NCBI RefSeq assembly: GCF_002250835.2
Contig: NZ_NOJY02000002.1
Location: 155,457 to 219,456 of the forward strand
Origin: Romboutsia weinsteinii
GTDB taxonomy: Bacteria; Bacillota; Clostridia; Peptostreptococcales; Peptostreptococcaceae
Direction: 5' to 3'
DNA: 64,000 bases
Shown: positions 1-8,794 of the stretch, piece by piece
How the letters are laid out: every line of letters starts with the position of its first letter
Position numbering within the stretch: the stretch's first letter is position 1
Notes under the pieces: model-generated
The model's database searches: none
What the model saw: the letters and a program-made list of their open reading frames with translations, nothing else
Told to the model about the DNA's origin: nothing
Translations under genes and position numbers: made by a program

Positions 1-796
1 TATCATACTTTAGTGCTATTTCCTTTATCTTAGGAATCTCATTTGTAGCAACTATACAGTATATTATTTTCTTTTTTTCATGAGTATAAGCTCCCTCAGC
101 TTCTAAAAACGTAACTCCTCTTACTAGATCCTGCATAATATTTTTTGCTATTAAGTCACTTTCTTTAGATATAACCATTACAGATTTTTGAGAATTCATT
201 GCATCTTTTACAAGGTTCATTGCACTTGCATTTATAAACATTGCTATTAAAGTATATAATGCTAAATCAAGTCCAAATAATACCGCACCTATTGCTACAA
301 TTAAGAAATTTATAGAAAGTGTAGTATCCTTCATTTCTATGTTTTTCTTAATTTTAAGAATGGCAGCTATTATATCAGTGCCTCCCATTGATGATTTCGT
401 TTTAAATACAAGACCTATCCCAGCCCCAGCTAAAATCCCACCATATACACTTTGAAGTAGTATATCTTTTAGAGGTATGATATTTCCTATATTTTGCGTA
501 ATCCCTAGCAGTACAGAGAATATTATCATATTGATTAAACTAATGATACAAAACTCTTTTTCAAGATAAATAAATCCCAAAATAAATATAGGTATGTTTA
601 TTAAAAACGTTAATAAACCCATATTTATATCTGTTAAAAAGTTTATTGCTGTTGACATACCTGTAACTCCGCCACTTAATAAATGTGCGGGTCTTAAAAA
701 ACCGTTAATCCCTATACAAGATATAATCATTCCTAATATTATTACTGAATATCTTAGGAACAAATTATCTTGTAGGGCGGTGTTTACTTTACTCAT
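1..796 (-). CDS. YitT family membrane protein (3' end outside window)
   Basis: Reading leftward from ATG at 796, with a gaagggaga ribosome binding site just upstream, the frame stays open to the window edge. The first about 165 residues are hydrophobic with several membrane segments and the glycine-rich stretches typical of YitT/DUF161 proteins (LSGGVTG, SSMGGTDIIA). From about residue 190 it becomes a soluble domain (SVMVISKES, then AEGAYTHEKKKIIYCIV) matching the C-terminal DUF2179 domain of the family. The last codons are cut off. These are integral membrane proteins of uncertain substrate; no transport role can be assigned from sequence alone. Confidence 0.85.
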   Translation of the reverse strand, partial: MSKVNTALQDNLFLRYSVIILGMIISCIGINGFLRPAHLLSGGVTGMSTAINFLTDINMGLLTFLINIPIFILGFIYLEKEFCIISLINMIIFSVLLGITQNIGNIIPLKDILLQSVYGGILAGAGIGLVFKTKSSMGGTDIIAAILKIKKNIEMKDTTLSINFLIVAIGAVLFGLDLALYTLIAMFINASAMNLVKDAMNSQKSVMVISKESDLIAKNIMQDLVRGVTFLEAEGAYTHEKKKIIYCIVATNEIPKIKEIALKYD

Positions 797-1225
797 TTTT
801 TTCTCCCTTCAAACTGTTATACACTTTTAATATTGTGTAAATATTTTTGCTAATAAAATATTCCTATCTTTTTAAGTGTATCATTGGGGTCATTTAACTT
901 TTGTAAAATCTATAAATTTATTATCTCCTCCATTTATGTTTTTACAATTAAGAAATTTTAACATATCAAACTTATTAGCGATAGGAAACTTTATGTCTTA
1001 CAGTACATCATATATTATATTACCTTTTTTTAATATGTCTAGTGTATTTTTTATACAAATCTTAAAGAAATACTTTATAAGTGTAATAATATGATTAATA
1101 TGTTTTTATATTTTTCAGTATATGATGTATATATTTAGTTTCCTGCATTTTGATATAAATACAATACTATATGAGATACTTATTTTATATTTATATTAAG
1201 TTATTTACTTATATTTATGCAATAA
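797..1225. other. Intergenic region with no gene seen
   Basis: This stretch separates the divergent start of the YitT gene from the end of lrgB. It is very AT-rich. One open frame on the plus strand (876-1094) has no ribosome binding site and a composition typical of random AT-rich DNA. The YitT promoter should lie at the left side but no convincing -35/-10 pair stands out. Confidence 0.5.
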
Positions 1226-1259
1226 TAAAAAATCATTTTAATTATAAAATGATTTTTTT
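1226..1259 (-). terminator. Rho-independent terminator of lrgAB
   Basis: The arms AAAAATCATTTTA and TAAAATGATTTTT form a hairpin with a four-base loop. It is followed on the minus strand by a T-run and lies about 85 bases after the lrgB stop codon. Confidence 0.7.
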
Positions 1260-1344
1260 ATTATAACAGTATTCATATATTGATTTTCATATTACATATA
1301 TTTCAAATTTTTATTCATAAATAAAATTAAAATTTAATCTTTTT

Positions 1345-2034
1345 CTATACAAAAGCAATTATTATTGGTACTAATACTACCGTAAGTATACCTGATATAC
1401 CAATAGATAGTCCGCTCATAGCTCCTTCTACCTCTCCAAGTTCTAATGCTTTAGTAGTTCCTAAAGCATGGGCAGACGTTCCTAGAGCTATCCCTTTTGC
1501 TATAGGATGTTTTATCTTACCTATCTTAAATACAATAGGAGCTACTATAGCACCCAATATCCCTGTCAGGATTATTGCTACTACAGTTATAGCTTCTATA
1601 CCATTTAAAGTATTCGTTAGTGATAATCCCATTGGAGTCGTTATTGATTTAGGCAATAATGAGTTTACTATAGCTAAATCTGCATTAGTAAAATTACCAA
1701 TTATAATTATAGAAACAAATGATACTACAACACCACATCCGATTCCTATAATTATTTCTTTAAAGTATTTCTTGAATAAGTCAAATTGCTTATAAAACGG
1801 AACAGCTAATATAACAGTGACAGGACCTAAAAAGAAGTTTATAGTATCTGATCCTATCTTATAACTTTCATAAGGTATGTTTGTTACCTTCAAAAACAAT
1901 ATTATTCCTATAATAGCAACTAACAATGGATTAAGTATTGGGTTTTTAGTTTTCCTTTGAAGATAAATTCCTAAATTAAAAAATAGTACAGTTACTATTA
2001 CGCCAAATATTTGAGTGTCTAAAACATTGTACAT
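1345..2034 (-). CDS. lrgB: LrgB/CidB family membrane protein
   Basis: A 229-residue, highly hydrophobic protein with about seven membrane segments. It carries the family signature LPKSITTPMGLSLTN at about residues 127-141, followed by GIEAITVVAIILTGI, and a SAHALGTTKA stretch near the C-terminus. LrgB/CidB proteins act with LrgA/CidA in the holin-antiholin-like control of murein hydrolase activity and cell lysis; plant and bacterial homologues also move glycolate or pyruvate. Its ATG lies two bases after the lrgA stop, so the pair is translationally coupled. The length matches the family. Confidence 0.92.
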   Translation of the reverse strand: MYNVLDTQIFGVIVTVLFFNLGIYLQRKTKNPILNPLLVAIIGIILFLKVTNIPYESYKIGSDTINFFLGPVTVILAVPFYKQFDLFKKYFKEIIIGIGCGVVVSFVSIIIIGNFTNADLAIVNSLLPKSITTPMGLSLTNTLNGIEAITVVAIILTGILGAIVAPIVFKIGKIKHPIAKGIALGTSAHALGTTKALELGEVEGAMSGLSIGISGILTVVLVPIIIAFV

Positions 2035-2035
2035 A

Positions 2036-2398
2036 TTAATTTTCCTCAGTCTTTCTTTTTATCATTTTTTCTACTACAATTCCTGTAATGTACATTACCA
2101 TCACTGTACTTAATGCTATTTCTACTATAAGAATAAATATGTTATCTCTTATTATAGATAATGAATTTATAAGAGATACTCCTGCTGGTATAAAAAATAT
2201 AGCCATGTTATCTAAAAAGAAGTTGCTTACCTCTTTTATATTATCTAATTTTAAAATTTTCAACTGCAAAAGTATAAATAATAATATCATACCTATTATA
2301 CTTCCAGGAACTGCTATTATATCCCCTATAAATGAACTTATGTATTCTCCTATTGCCCATATACCAAGTATTAGAGCTAGCTGATTAAATATTTTCAT
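2036..2398 (-). CDS. lrgA: LrgA/CidA family holin-like protein
   Basis: A 120-residue protein with four predicted membrane segments. The GSIIGMILLFILL stretch and the FFIPAGVSLI motif near residue 70 are typical of CidA/LrgA. The ATG at 2398 follows an aggagga ribosome binding site. It is the first gene of a two-gene operon with lrgB. The family is a holin-like partner of LrgB in control of autolysis or small-acid export. No LytSR-type two-component regulator is visible beside it in this window, so its control is unknown. Confidence 0.92.
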   Translation of the reverse strand: MKIFNQLALILGIWAIGEYISSFIGDIIAVPGSIIGMILLFILLQLKILKLDNIKEVSNFFLDNMAIFFIPAGVSLINSLSIIRDNIFILIVEIALSTVMVMYITGIVVEKMIKRKTEEN

Positions 2399-2503
2399 TT
2401 TTCTCCTCCTAAGATTATTTTCAAGATAAATAAGATTATACGATCTTTTTTCTCTCTGCTAATCTATATATTACTACTACAGTGTCTATTTTTCAAATTT
2501 TAA

Positions 2504-3466
2504 TTATAGGATAAGCTTTCCATTTCTATCTATATAGTTGTTATTGCTACCTTCTATAACTTGAGCATATCCATCCTCAAAGTCAGATATAGAGTCAAAG
2601 GTTGGTATTATTTCTATCTCACCTAATTTATTTAGAAATCCCCATACTCCACCTTTAGGTAAACTAATCCCCCTACTAAGTGCATTGGAACCCATATTAA
2701 AACGCGCTAATCCTTCTTTAAAGTCACATGCATAGTCAAATATAGGATCTATAACTACGCTACCCTTTCTATCTATATATCCCCATTTTCCATCAATACA
2801 TATAGATGCTAACCCTTCACAAAATGACTTGGCTCTGTCAAACATAAAATCTATCTTTAAATTGCCATCCTTATCGATATATCCCCACTTATCATCCACG
2901 CGTATAGCCGCTAGGCCTTCTGAGAAATCTGACGCTATATCAAATTGAGGAGAGATAATATCATCTCCATTTTTATTTATATAGCCATATTTATTCTTTA
3001 ATTCAACTAATGCTCTCTCCTCACAGAATTGATTTACATAAGTATATTTTGGGTCTATTATTATCTCTCCATTTTTATTTATATATCCCCATCTCTTACT
3101 TATTTTAATGCCAGCAACGCCCTCTTTAAAGTTAGCTGCCGAGTCAAATCTCGGCTTTATAACTTCCATTAAAGATGTGTCTAAGTATCCATACTTGTTA
3201 TCTATTTTTATTCTAGACAAACCTTCATTAAAATCAGATGCACTTTCTAAATGCAAAAATATCTGTATATCTCCTTTTTTATCGATATAGCCAAATACCC
3301 ATCTTTGCGATTTTCTTATCTTTTTTATATATGTTACTACGCAATAACCATCTCTAAACCGTTCAGATACGTACTTGAATCTTGGACTTATTATAATATT
3401 TTTATCTTTATCAATAAAGCCATACTTTCCATCCTTAAGCACAGGAAGAAATAAGTCTTTTTCCAT
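2504..3466 (-). CDS. WG-repeat protein
   Basis: About 320 residues made of roughly nine repeats of about 35 residues, each with a core such as KWGYIDKDG followed by a hydrophobic strand and P.FD. This is the WG (KWG) beta-repeat family; function is generally unknown and such proteins are probably binding scaffolds. The open frame extends upstream to a TTG at 3523, but the ATG at 3466 has an ideal aggagg nine bases before it and is the likely start. No signal peptide or membrane segment is seen, so it is probably cytoplasmic. It is the last gene of a leftward series of signalling and envelope genes. Confidence 0.88.
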   Translation of the reverse strand: MEKDLFLPVLKDGKYGFIDKDKNIIISPRFKYVSERFRDGYCVVTYIKKIRKSQRWVFGYIDKKGDIQIFLHLESASDFNEGLSRIKIDNKYGYLDTSLMEVIKPRFDSAANFKEGVAGIKISKRWGYINKNGEIIIDPKYTYVNQFCEERALVELKNKYGYINKNGDDIISPQFDIASDFSEGLAAIRVDDKWGYIDKDGNLKIDFMFDRAKSFCEGLASICIDGKWGYIDRKGSVVIDPIFDYACDFKEGLARFNMGSNALSRGISLPKGGVWGFLNKLGEIEIIPTFDSISDFEDGYAQVIEGSNNNYIDRNGKLIL

Positions 3467-3608
3467 AATACCTAAACCTCCTATATAATAATAAACAGCA
3501 TCATTATTATATTTTATTGCCAATTTTTTCTTTTTATACTTTGTATAGGTAATTTAATTATTTATTATTTATATTACAGGTAAATAAAATTAGCTTCTTA
3601 ACAATATA

Positions 3609-3653
3609 AAAAGAGCCTGTCCCAAACTTTTACGTTTGAGATAAGCTCTTTTT
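3609..3653 (-). terminator. Terminator after the membrane TPR gene
   Basis: A two-part hairpin: outer arms AAAAGAGC/GCTCTTTT and an inner CAAAC/GTTTG stem. A T-run follows on the minus strand. It lies just after the TPR gene stop at 3664 and separates that gene from the WG-repeat gene. Confidence 0.75.
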
Positions 3654-3663
3654 TATAAATAAT

Positions 3664-5025
3664 TTATTTCTCTTTTAATATCTCTTTTACCTTAGAGTTG
3701 TTGTACATACTGTCTGGGTCTTCACTTCTAAGTCCATAGAACGTAGATTTTGCGTTTTCTAAATCACCCATCTTGTAATATAACATACCTAATTGATAGA
3801 AGGCATCATCGTAATATTGATTTTTAGCAGTATAAGTATTTATATACTTCTTATAATATTTAATAGCCTCTTCATTACTTTCTAAGCTTTCATTTATTAT
3901 AGCTAATTGGTATATAGACTCTGATATATACTTCATAGTTTTACCTGAATCTACTATCTTCTTAAAATTCTCCATAGCTTTTTCTGGTTGCCCAGCTTTT
4001 TTAAGCTTAATAGCTTCGTTGTATAGAGTTTCCTCGTCCGCAACTACTACTTCTGATTTTTCATCTTCTTTTTTTATGTTATTTAATTCTGTGCTAGTTT
4101 CATTAAGTTTCTGATTTGCTTGCCCTAATTCTTTATCAGTTTTATTTAACGTCTCTTCTTTACTACTAAGTTGAGAGTTTAATTTATCTATTTTATTTTT
4201 ACTATGGATAAAGTATCCACCCGTACCTAGTAATAAAACCAATATAGCAATATAAGGTATTATATTCTTTTTATTTGGTTTTGTACTTGCTTTCTTTTCT
4301 TTAGTATCTTCTTCTTTGCTATCTTCAGATTTAATATTATTTTCAAATAATTCATTATCTCTGTCGACCTCCCTAAGTCTATCTAAATAAACTTGCTTCT
4401 TTTTCATATTACCTAATTTATCATATAACAATGATAGTATTACATAAGGTTCTATTAAATCAGGGTCTTCTTCAATAATGTTATCTAATATATGAATAGA
4501 TTCTTGGTTTAACTCTTCATTTATAAATCTAATTGAATGGTTATATCTTGCTAAGAATGTTTTAAATTCTTCAGAGGATAATCTATCAACATAAATTCTA
4601 GACATTTCATTATTTCCATAGCATAATCCCGTATAAAAACTTTCAAAAGCTTTCGAGAAATCACATTTTAATAGCTTTAGTAATCCCTTTAGATTTAGTA
4701 TATCTATATCCTTAGGATTTATCTCCAATGCCTTTTCAACCATATTTATCGCACTAGTTATGTAGTTTTTATATGCTAGGTCTAATGCATTATTATATCT
4801 TTTATAAGACTCCAGTTTTAGTTCCTTTGATGTTTCATCAGGCTTACTACTTAAGGAGTTTTGTAAATTAAGTATTGTCTCTTCTTTATAATTAGTAGTA
4901 ACGTAACTTTGCTTTAATGCTTTAAGAGTCTCGTCACCATCTTCTTCATCTATATTAAAAAATGTTAAGTCACTTTTGTCATCTTCTATTAATGATATAT
5001 CTAGATTTTTCCTAGGCATATTCAT
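3664..5025 (-). CDS. Membrane-anchored TPR protein with cytoplasmic and external TPR regions
   Basis: A 453-residue protein. Residues about 70-225 form TPR-like helices, 226-253 is a charged linker, and 255-273 is a single membrane span. Residues 276-322 look like a coiled coil, and 332-445 hold YbgF-like TPRs. The N-terminal half should be cytoplasmic and the C-terminal half external. The ATG at 5025 has no nearby ribosome binding site; a strong aggagga lies about 30 bases upstream, directly before in-frame ATT codons, so translation may begin there and add about 10-12 residues. Neighbours are a GAF/Fis regulator, a VanW protein and a PP2C phosphatase. The role is unknown; it looks like a scaffold linking inside and outside. 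Confidence 0.8.
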   Translation of the reverse strand: MNMPRKNLDISLIEDDKSDLTFFNIDEEDGDETLKALKQSYVTTNYKEETILNLQNSLSSKPDETSKELKLESYKRYNNALDLAYKNYITSAINMVEKALEINPKDIDILNLKGLLKLLKCDFSKAFESFYTGLCYGNNEMSRIYVDRLSSEEFKTFLARYNHSIRFINEELNQESIHILDNIIEEDPDLIEPYVILSLLYDKLGNMKKKQVYLDRLREVDRDNELFENNIKSEDSKEEDTKEKKASTKPNKKNIIPYIAILVLLLGTGGYFIHSKNKIDKLNSQLSSKEETLNKTDKELGQANQKLNETSTELNNIKKEDEKSEVVVADEETLYNEAIKLKKAGQPEKAMENFKKIVDSGKTMKYISESIYQLAIINESLESNEEAIKYYKKYINTYTAKNQYYDDAFYQLGMLYYKMGDLENAKSTFYGLRSEDPDSMYNNSKVKEILKEK

Positions 5026-5123
5026 AATATCAGCTTTAATATTTTTCGCTAAAATAATAATCTCCTCCTGTCTGTATTTATATTAAGATAACATATTTGT
5101 CGATTTAAGTCAAAATATGCATA

Positions 5124-5717
5124 TTAATATTTAATATTAAACTTCTTTACTTTCCTATATAGTGTTGCAATACCTATATTTAACGCTTCTGCTACTATCT
5201 TCATTCCCTCGGTATTGCTTCCATATTTTTTAATTGCTCTTTCTATTGCTTCTTTTTCTAAATCATCCATCGTTTTAATTTCTTGCTTATATAGTTCATA
5301 TAATTTATAAGAAATCAAATCTGACATACTCTTTATAAATTCTGTTAGCTCTTTATTTTTAGATAATATACTATCTTTTTGCACAATGCTAAAAGCAGCT
5401 ATTCCTAAAACACCAACTATATCATCATTTAATTTAATTGGTGTACAAATGTCTGCTAGCTCCTTGCATATATCTCTATTTGTACATTTAACACACTTTT
5501 CTTCTATATCCTTATTTATAACAAATGATTCTCCAGTTTCTAGTACCTTTTTGTAAATGGAATCGTCTGATATTTTATTATTTATTTGCTCTTTAAAGAC
5601 ACCTGTTCCAGCTATCCTAGTTAAATCAGTTGTCACTACAGTGACATGAACATCTAGCACATTAGAAATATTCTCACAAATACTTTGAATATAATTTGTT
5701 ATATCATTTAAGTTCAA
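5124..5717 (-). CDS. Stand-alone GAF-like sensor with Fis-type HTH
   Basis: A 197-residue protein. Residues 1-140 resemble the ligand-sensing region found at the N-terminus of sigma-54 activators. It contains a cysteine set C75-x2-C78-x5-C84-x6-C91 followed by TPI. Residues 150-195 form a Fis-type helix-turn-helix (EAIERAIKKYGSN, then IATLYRKVKKF). The AAA+ domain that normally lies between these two parts is absent, so it cannot by itself drive sigma-54 polymerase. It probably binds DNA as a sensor or antagonist. The cysteines could bind a metal or Fe-S cluster, which is inference. It starts 38 bases after the VanW gene and is probably in its operon. Confidence 0.78.
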   Translation of the reverse strand: MNLNDITNYIQSICENISNVLDVHVTVVTTDLTRIAGTGVFKEQINNKISDDSIYKKVLETGESFVINKDIEEKCVKCTNRDICKELADICTPIKLNDDIVGVLGIAAFSIVQKDSILSKNKELTEFIKSMSDLISYKLYELYKQEIKTMDDLEKEAIERAIKKYGSNTEGMKIVAEALNIGIATLYRKVKKFNIKY

Positions 5718-5754
5718 AGTAATACCTCCTAGTTCTTTCTATACTTTTTGATAA

Positions 5755-7233
5755 TTATTCTTGTGGTGGTGCTGGTTCTTCTGGTGCTGTCTCTTGTGGT
5801 ACCGGTTCTTGAGGAGGATTTGGCTGTGGCGTTTGACTCTCAGCATTCTCCTCTGGTGGTTTACTTTCCTCTACTGGTGGTTGATTTTCTGGTGGTTGTA
5901 CTGCCTCTTGCATAGTCCCAACAGCTATAACACCTTGCTTTTTAGGATAGTATGATGTACTTACCTTTTCCTTCTTAAGCACGTCTCCATTACCATCTTT
6001 ATATACTCTGTATGTAGATACTGTATATCCGTCTCTACCTTTTTCTAATACTTTTTCCTGACCCTGAGGTAGTGTTGGATCATCTACCTTTTTTGTTGGT
6101 GCAGCTGATACACCATCTGTACTAGTTACTATTTCAATTTTTTGTTTATCTTTATAACTTCCATATATTTGGCATGTTACAGTGTTACCAGAAACATAAT
6201 TATTAACATATATAGGATAACTTAAATTGTTTTTAAATACAAAATCTATACTCCCATCAGCAACAGTTGCATCTCTTCCTTTTTCTGCATAGCTAGATGG
6301 TATTGAGTGGTTTCTTAAATTTACATATTCTAAACCTGCATATAGTGTAGCATTGTATAATGTAGTAGATACTTGGCAAACGCCACCTCCTACACCTTCT
6401 TGTACTACACCTTGAACTATTACAGGTGCATTTTTATATCCATTTGCTATAGTTCTAAGACCAGTGTGATCGTTATAAGAAAAACTCTCTCCTGGCATTA
6501 ATAATACATTGCTAGTTCTTTCTGCTGCTAATCTTATGTTTGTATTTCTTCCTGTAGTACCTCCATCAAACTTAGTTGAGTGGCTTCCTAGAACAGTATC
6601 TATAGATTCTAACTCTTCTTTTTTAATTTTTGCTTCAACCTTCGTAACAATTATTTCTGGATTTAAGTTCCCTTTGCTTACTTTATTTTTAAATTCAGAT
6701 ACACTATCTCCTACATTAACTTTAAGTCCAGGTTGATCATCTGTTATGTTTATATTAGATCCACTAATACTTATACTTGCATCTTTAACTTCTACATCTA
6801 TTTCTTTAGCAATATTCTCTATTTTATCTTTTAATTTCTCTTCATTGTATTCAGTAGATACTTCTATATTATTTACTTTCCCAAAATTAGATTTGATAGT
6901 ATTAATTAGATTTTCTCCAAAGCTTTTCCCTTTATTAAATTTATATGCCTTTTCTACTGTATCTTCTAAGTTATATTTAAGTGAAATATCTTTTGGTGAT
7001 ATATCCCAGGTATCGCTTGAATATGAAAATTTTATATTACCTATAGTGTATTTCTTTTCTAATTCTTTTATTGCTTCTATCTTTGTCATTCCACTTACAT
7101 CTATTTCATTTATATACGTATTTTTAGAGATCTTATCTCCATTAATTTGAGAATACATCACCCCGATAAATATTCCCACTATTGCTATTACTATAGCTAT
7201 GCTTATGTAAATATTCCTCTTTATACTTGTCAT
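5755..7233 (-). CDS. VanW family protein with PG-binding and G5 domains
   Basis: A 492-residue membrane-anchored exported protein. Residues 8-27 form the N-terminal membrane span. Residues 40-200 resemble the PG_binding_4 domain, and 215-345 form the VanW domain (LLMPGESFSYN, GGGVCQVSTTLYNA, RNHSIP). Residues 365-438 look like a G5 domain, and 445-492 form a Pro/Glu-rich tail that could cross or bind the wall. VanW proteins occur in vancomycin-resistance clusters, but most, as here, are chromosomal envelope proteins of unknown role. The ATG at 7233 has an aaggaga site. A second VanW protein at 31108-32742 lacks the G5 domain and the tail. Confidence 0.88.
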   Translation of the reverse strand: MTSIKRNIYISIAIVIAIVGIFIGVMYSQINGDKISKNTYINEIDVSGMTKIEAIKELEKKYTIGNIKFSYSSDTWDISPKDISLKYNLEDTVEKAYKFNKGKSFGENLINTIKSNFGKVNNIEVSTEYNEEKLKDKIENIAKEIDVEVKDASISISGSNINITDDQPGLKVNVGDSVSEFKNKVSKGNLNPEIIVTKVEAKIKKEELESIDTVLGSHSTKFDGGTTGRNTNIRLAAERTSNVLLMPGESFSYNDHTGLRTIANGYKNAPVIVQGVVQEGVGGGVCQVSTTLYNATLYAGLEYVNLRNHSIPSSYAEKGRDATVADGSIDFVFKNNLSYPIYVNNYVSGNTVTCQIYGSYKDKQKIEIVTSTDGVSAAPTKKVDDPTLPQGQEKVLEKGRDGYTVSTYRVYKDGNGDVLKKEKVSTSYYPKKQGVIAVGTMQEAVQPPENQPPVEESKPPEENAESQTPQPNPPQEPVPQETAPEEPAPPQE

Positions 7234-7260
7234 ATGCTTATCTCCTTACCAAATTTGTAA

Positions 7261-7280
7261 AGCGTGTTAAAAAACACGCT
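7261..7280 (-). other. Intercistronic hairpin AGCGTGTT/AACACGCT
   Basis: A perfect 8-bp stem with an AAAA loop lies immediately after the stop of the 463-residue membrane protein gene and before the VanW ribosome binding site. It lacks a real T-run, so it may be a weak terminator or an RNA end-stabilising element within an operon. Confidence 0.5.
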
Positions 7281-8672
7281 CTAGTAACCTTTTATTTCAT
7301 ATTCAGATGTAGAATAGACTTTTTTATTATACATATTTATCACATAAACTTCTTTTTTCTTAAATATGCCCTTTCCAACCAATGCATAATAATACACATC
7401 TTTGTCTTTTTCTAATAACGAATCTAAACCTTCTTTATCTTCTATATACTTATAAGCCTTGTCTTTAGAAACCATAGAAATATTTTTATACTGATAATCT
7501 TTATCTTTAAATTTATTTTCTAATACAGTTTGAGCTTGATTTGAACTTATCGCAAATTGAATTTCACTATCTTTACTTACTCTAAAGTATCCATCTGAGT
7601 ACGTTGAATTATAATCTTTATTTGATCCTTTATAAGAATATATATTTCTGCTTTTTGCATCTACTAATATCTCATCTATAAGTTCTTCATATTCAAATAC
7701 TTCTACATAGTAATATTTACTTCCACCAATCATTTGTTGGAATGAAGTTACAGTCAATCCTTCTTTATCTTTTCCACTCTTTTTCGCAATTAAATTAATA
7801 ATATCATTTGGAGTTAGAGTATAAAGAGATAAGTTCTTTTGGTACTTTGACTCTAGGTCTAATAGTTTTTCGTCTTCTTGATAATAAGGCTTTAAGTAGC
7901 CTATATATTGTAGCGCTTCTTCATAATTACCAAGTTCATTAGCTTCATCAGCCTGTTCTATATAGTAATCATACATTAAGCCTATACATTCTTTTTTAGC
8001 ATTCTGAGCCAAATCATAATACTTTTTGTCTTCTTCTAAGACCTTATCATATGATTTAATTGCCTCGTGATACTTTTTTATATTTTTATCTTCCTCTGCT
8101 GCTTCAAACATCTTTCTAGAGTCATACAAAACAGTTATGTTTTGCTTGTATACATCTAAATCATTACCCATACCATCTAAACTTGAAGCCGTATTTATAT
8201 AAGACATAGCAATATCATAGCTTAGATTTTCACTTTTATACATTTCACTTACCCTGCTAGCCTGATCTACAATTTTCTTTAAATCTACATCTATCCCTCT
8301 AAGTGCATTTACTGTGCTTATTAAGCCTATATAATGTTCTTTTGTTATCTGAGTATTAATAAACTTATCTCCACTGCTAATCATTAATTTATTTATTTTT
8401 TTTGATACGTTTTTATCAAATCTTTCCATTTTCGATGGAGAGAATTCTTTTTCTAGGTCTTCGTAGTAGTTAAGTGCTACCCCATATTTTCGACTTTCTA
8501 TATGTTTAAGTAGTATCGATGATTCTTTCGAAACGCTAAATTCATCACTACTAACAAAGAAAATTATCATCAAAAATATAAGTCCCAGTATTGATAATGA
8601 AGCCGTAACTATAGTCTTTCTATGAGAGTCTATAAGGTCGACTATTTTTTCAAACCTTTCCTTCAAACCCAT
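7281..8672 (-). CDS. Membrane-anchored protein with helical repeats, function unknown
   Basis: A 463-residue protein. A short basic N-terminus is followed by one membrane span at about 21-41. A long, mostly helical external region (about 45-275) contains TPR-like stretches such as NYEEALQYIGYLKPYYQ. A C-terminal domain (about 285-460) has repeated beta-rich segments, with YYYVEVFEYEELI and YYYALVGKG, reminiscent of a PepSY-like fold, though I cannot confirm a family. It lies between a PP2C phosphatase gene and a VanW gene on the same strand, which suggests a shared envelope-signalling role. Confidence 0.75.
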   Translation of the reverse strand: MGLKERFEKIVDLIDSHRKTIVTASLSILGLIFLMIIFFVSSDEFSVSKESSILLKHIESRKYGVALNYYEDLEKEFSPSKMERFDKNVSKKINKLMISSGDKFINTQITKEHYIGLISTVNALRGIDVDLKKIVDQASRVSEMYKSENLSYDIAMSYINTASSLDGMGNDLDVYKQNITVLYDSRKMFEAAEEDKNIKKYHEAIKSYDKVLEEDKKYYDLAQNAKKECIGLMYDYYIEQADEANELGNYEEALQYIGYLKPYYQEDEKLLDLESKYQKNLSLYTLTPNDIINLIAKKSGKDKEGLTVTSFQQMIGGSKYYYVEVFEYEELIDEILVDAKSRNIYSYKGSNKDYNSTYSDGYFRVSKDSEIQFAISSNQAQTVLENKFKDKDYQYKNISMVSKDKAYKYIEDKEGLDSLLEKDKDVYYYALVGKGIFKKKEVYVINMYNKKVYSTSEYEIKGY

Positions 8673-8794
8673 TATTTTTTCCTTTCTAACTCAATAATAG
8701 TCTTTATTGTATATGTTACTTTTTTCTTATTATTATATCATATTTCGATGTTATAGACTATAATTTATCCTTTGTAGACAAGGCTTATAAAATG

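Noticed and set aside
876..1094. A 72-codon plus-strand frame in the YitT-lrgB gap.
   Set aside because: No ribosome binding site and AT-rich random-like composition.
5761..5955. A Trp-rich plus-strand frame with a striking composition.
   Set aside because: It is the reverse reading of the Pro/Glu-rich tail of the VanW protein.
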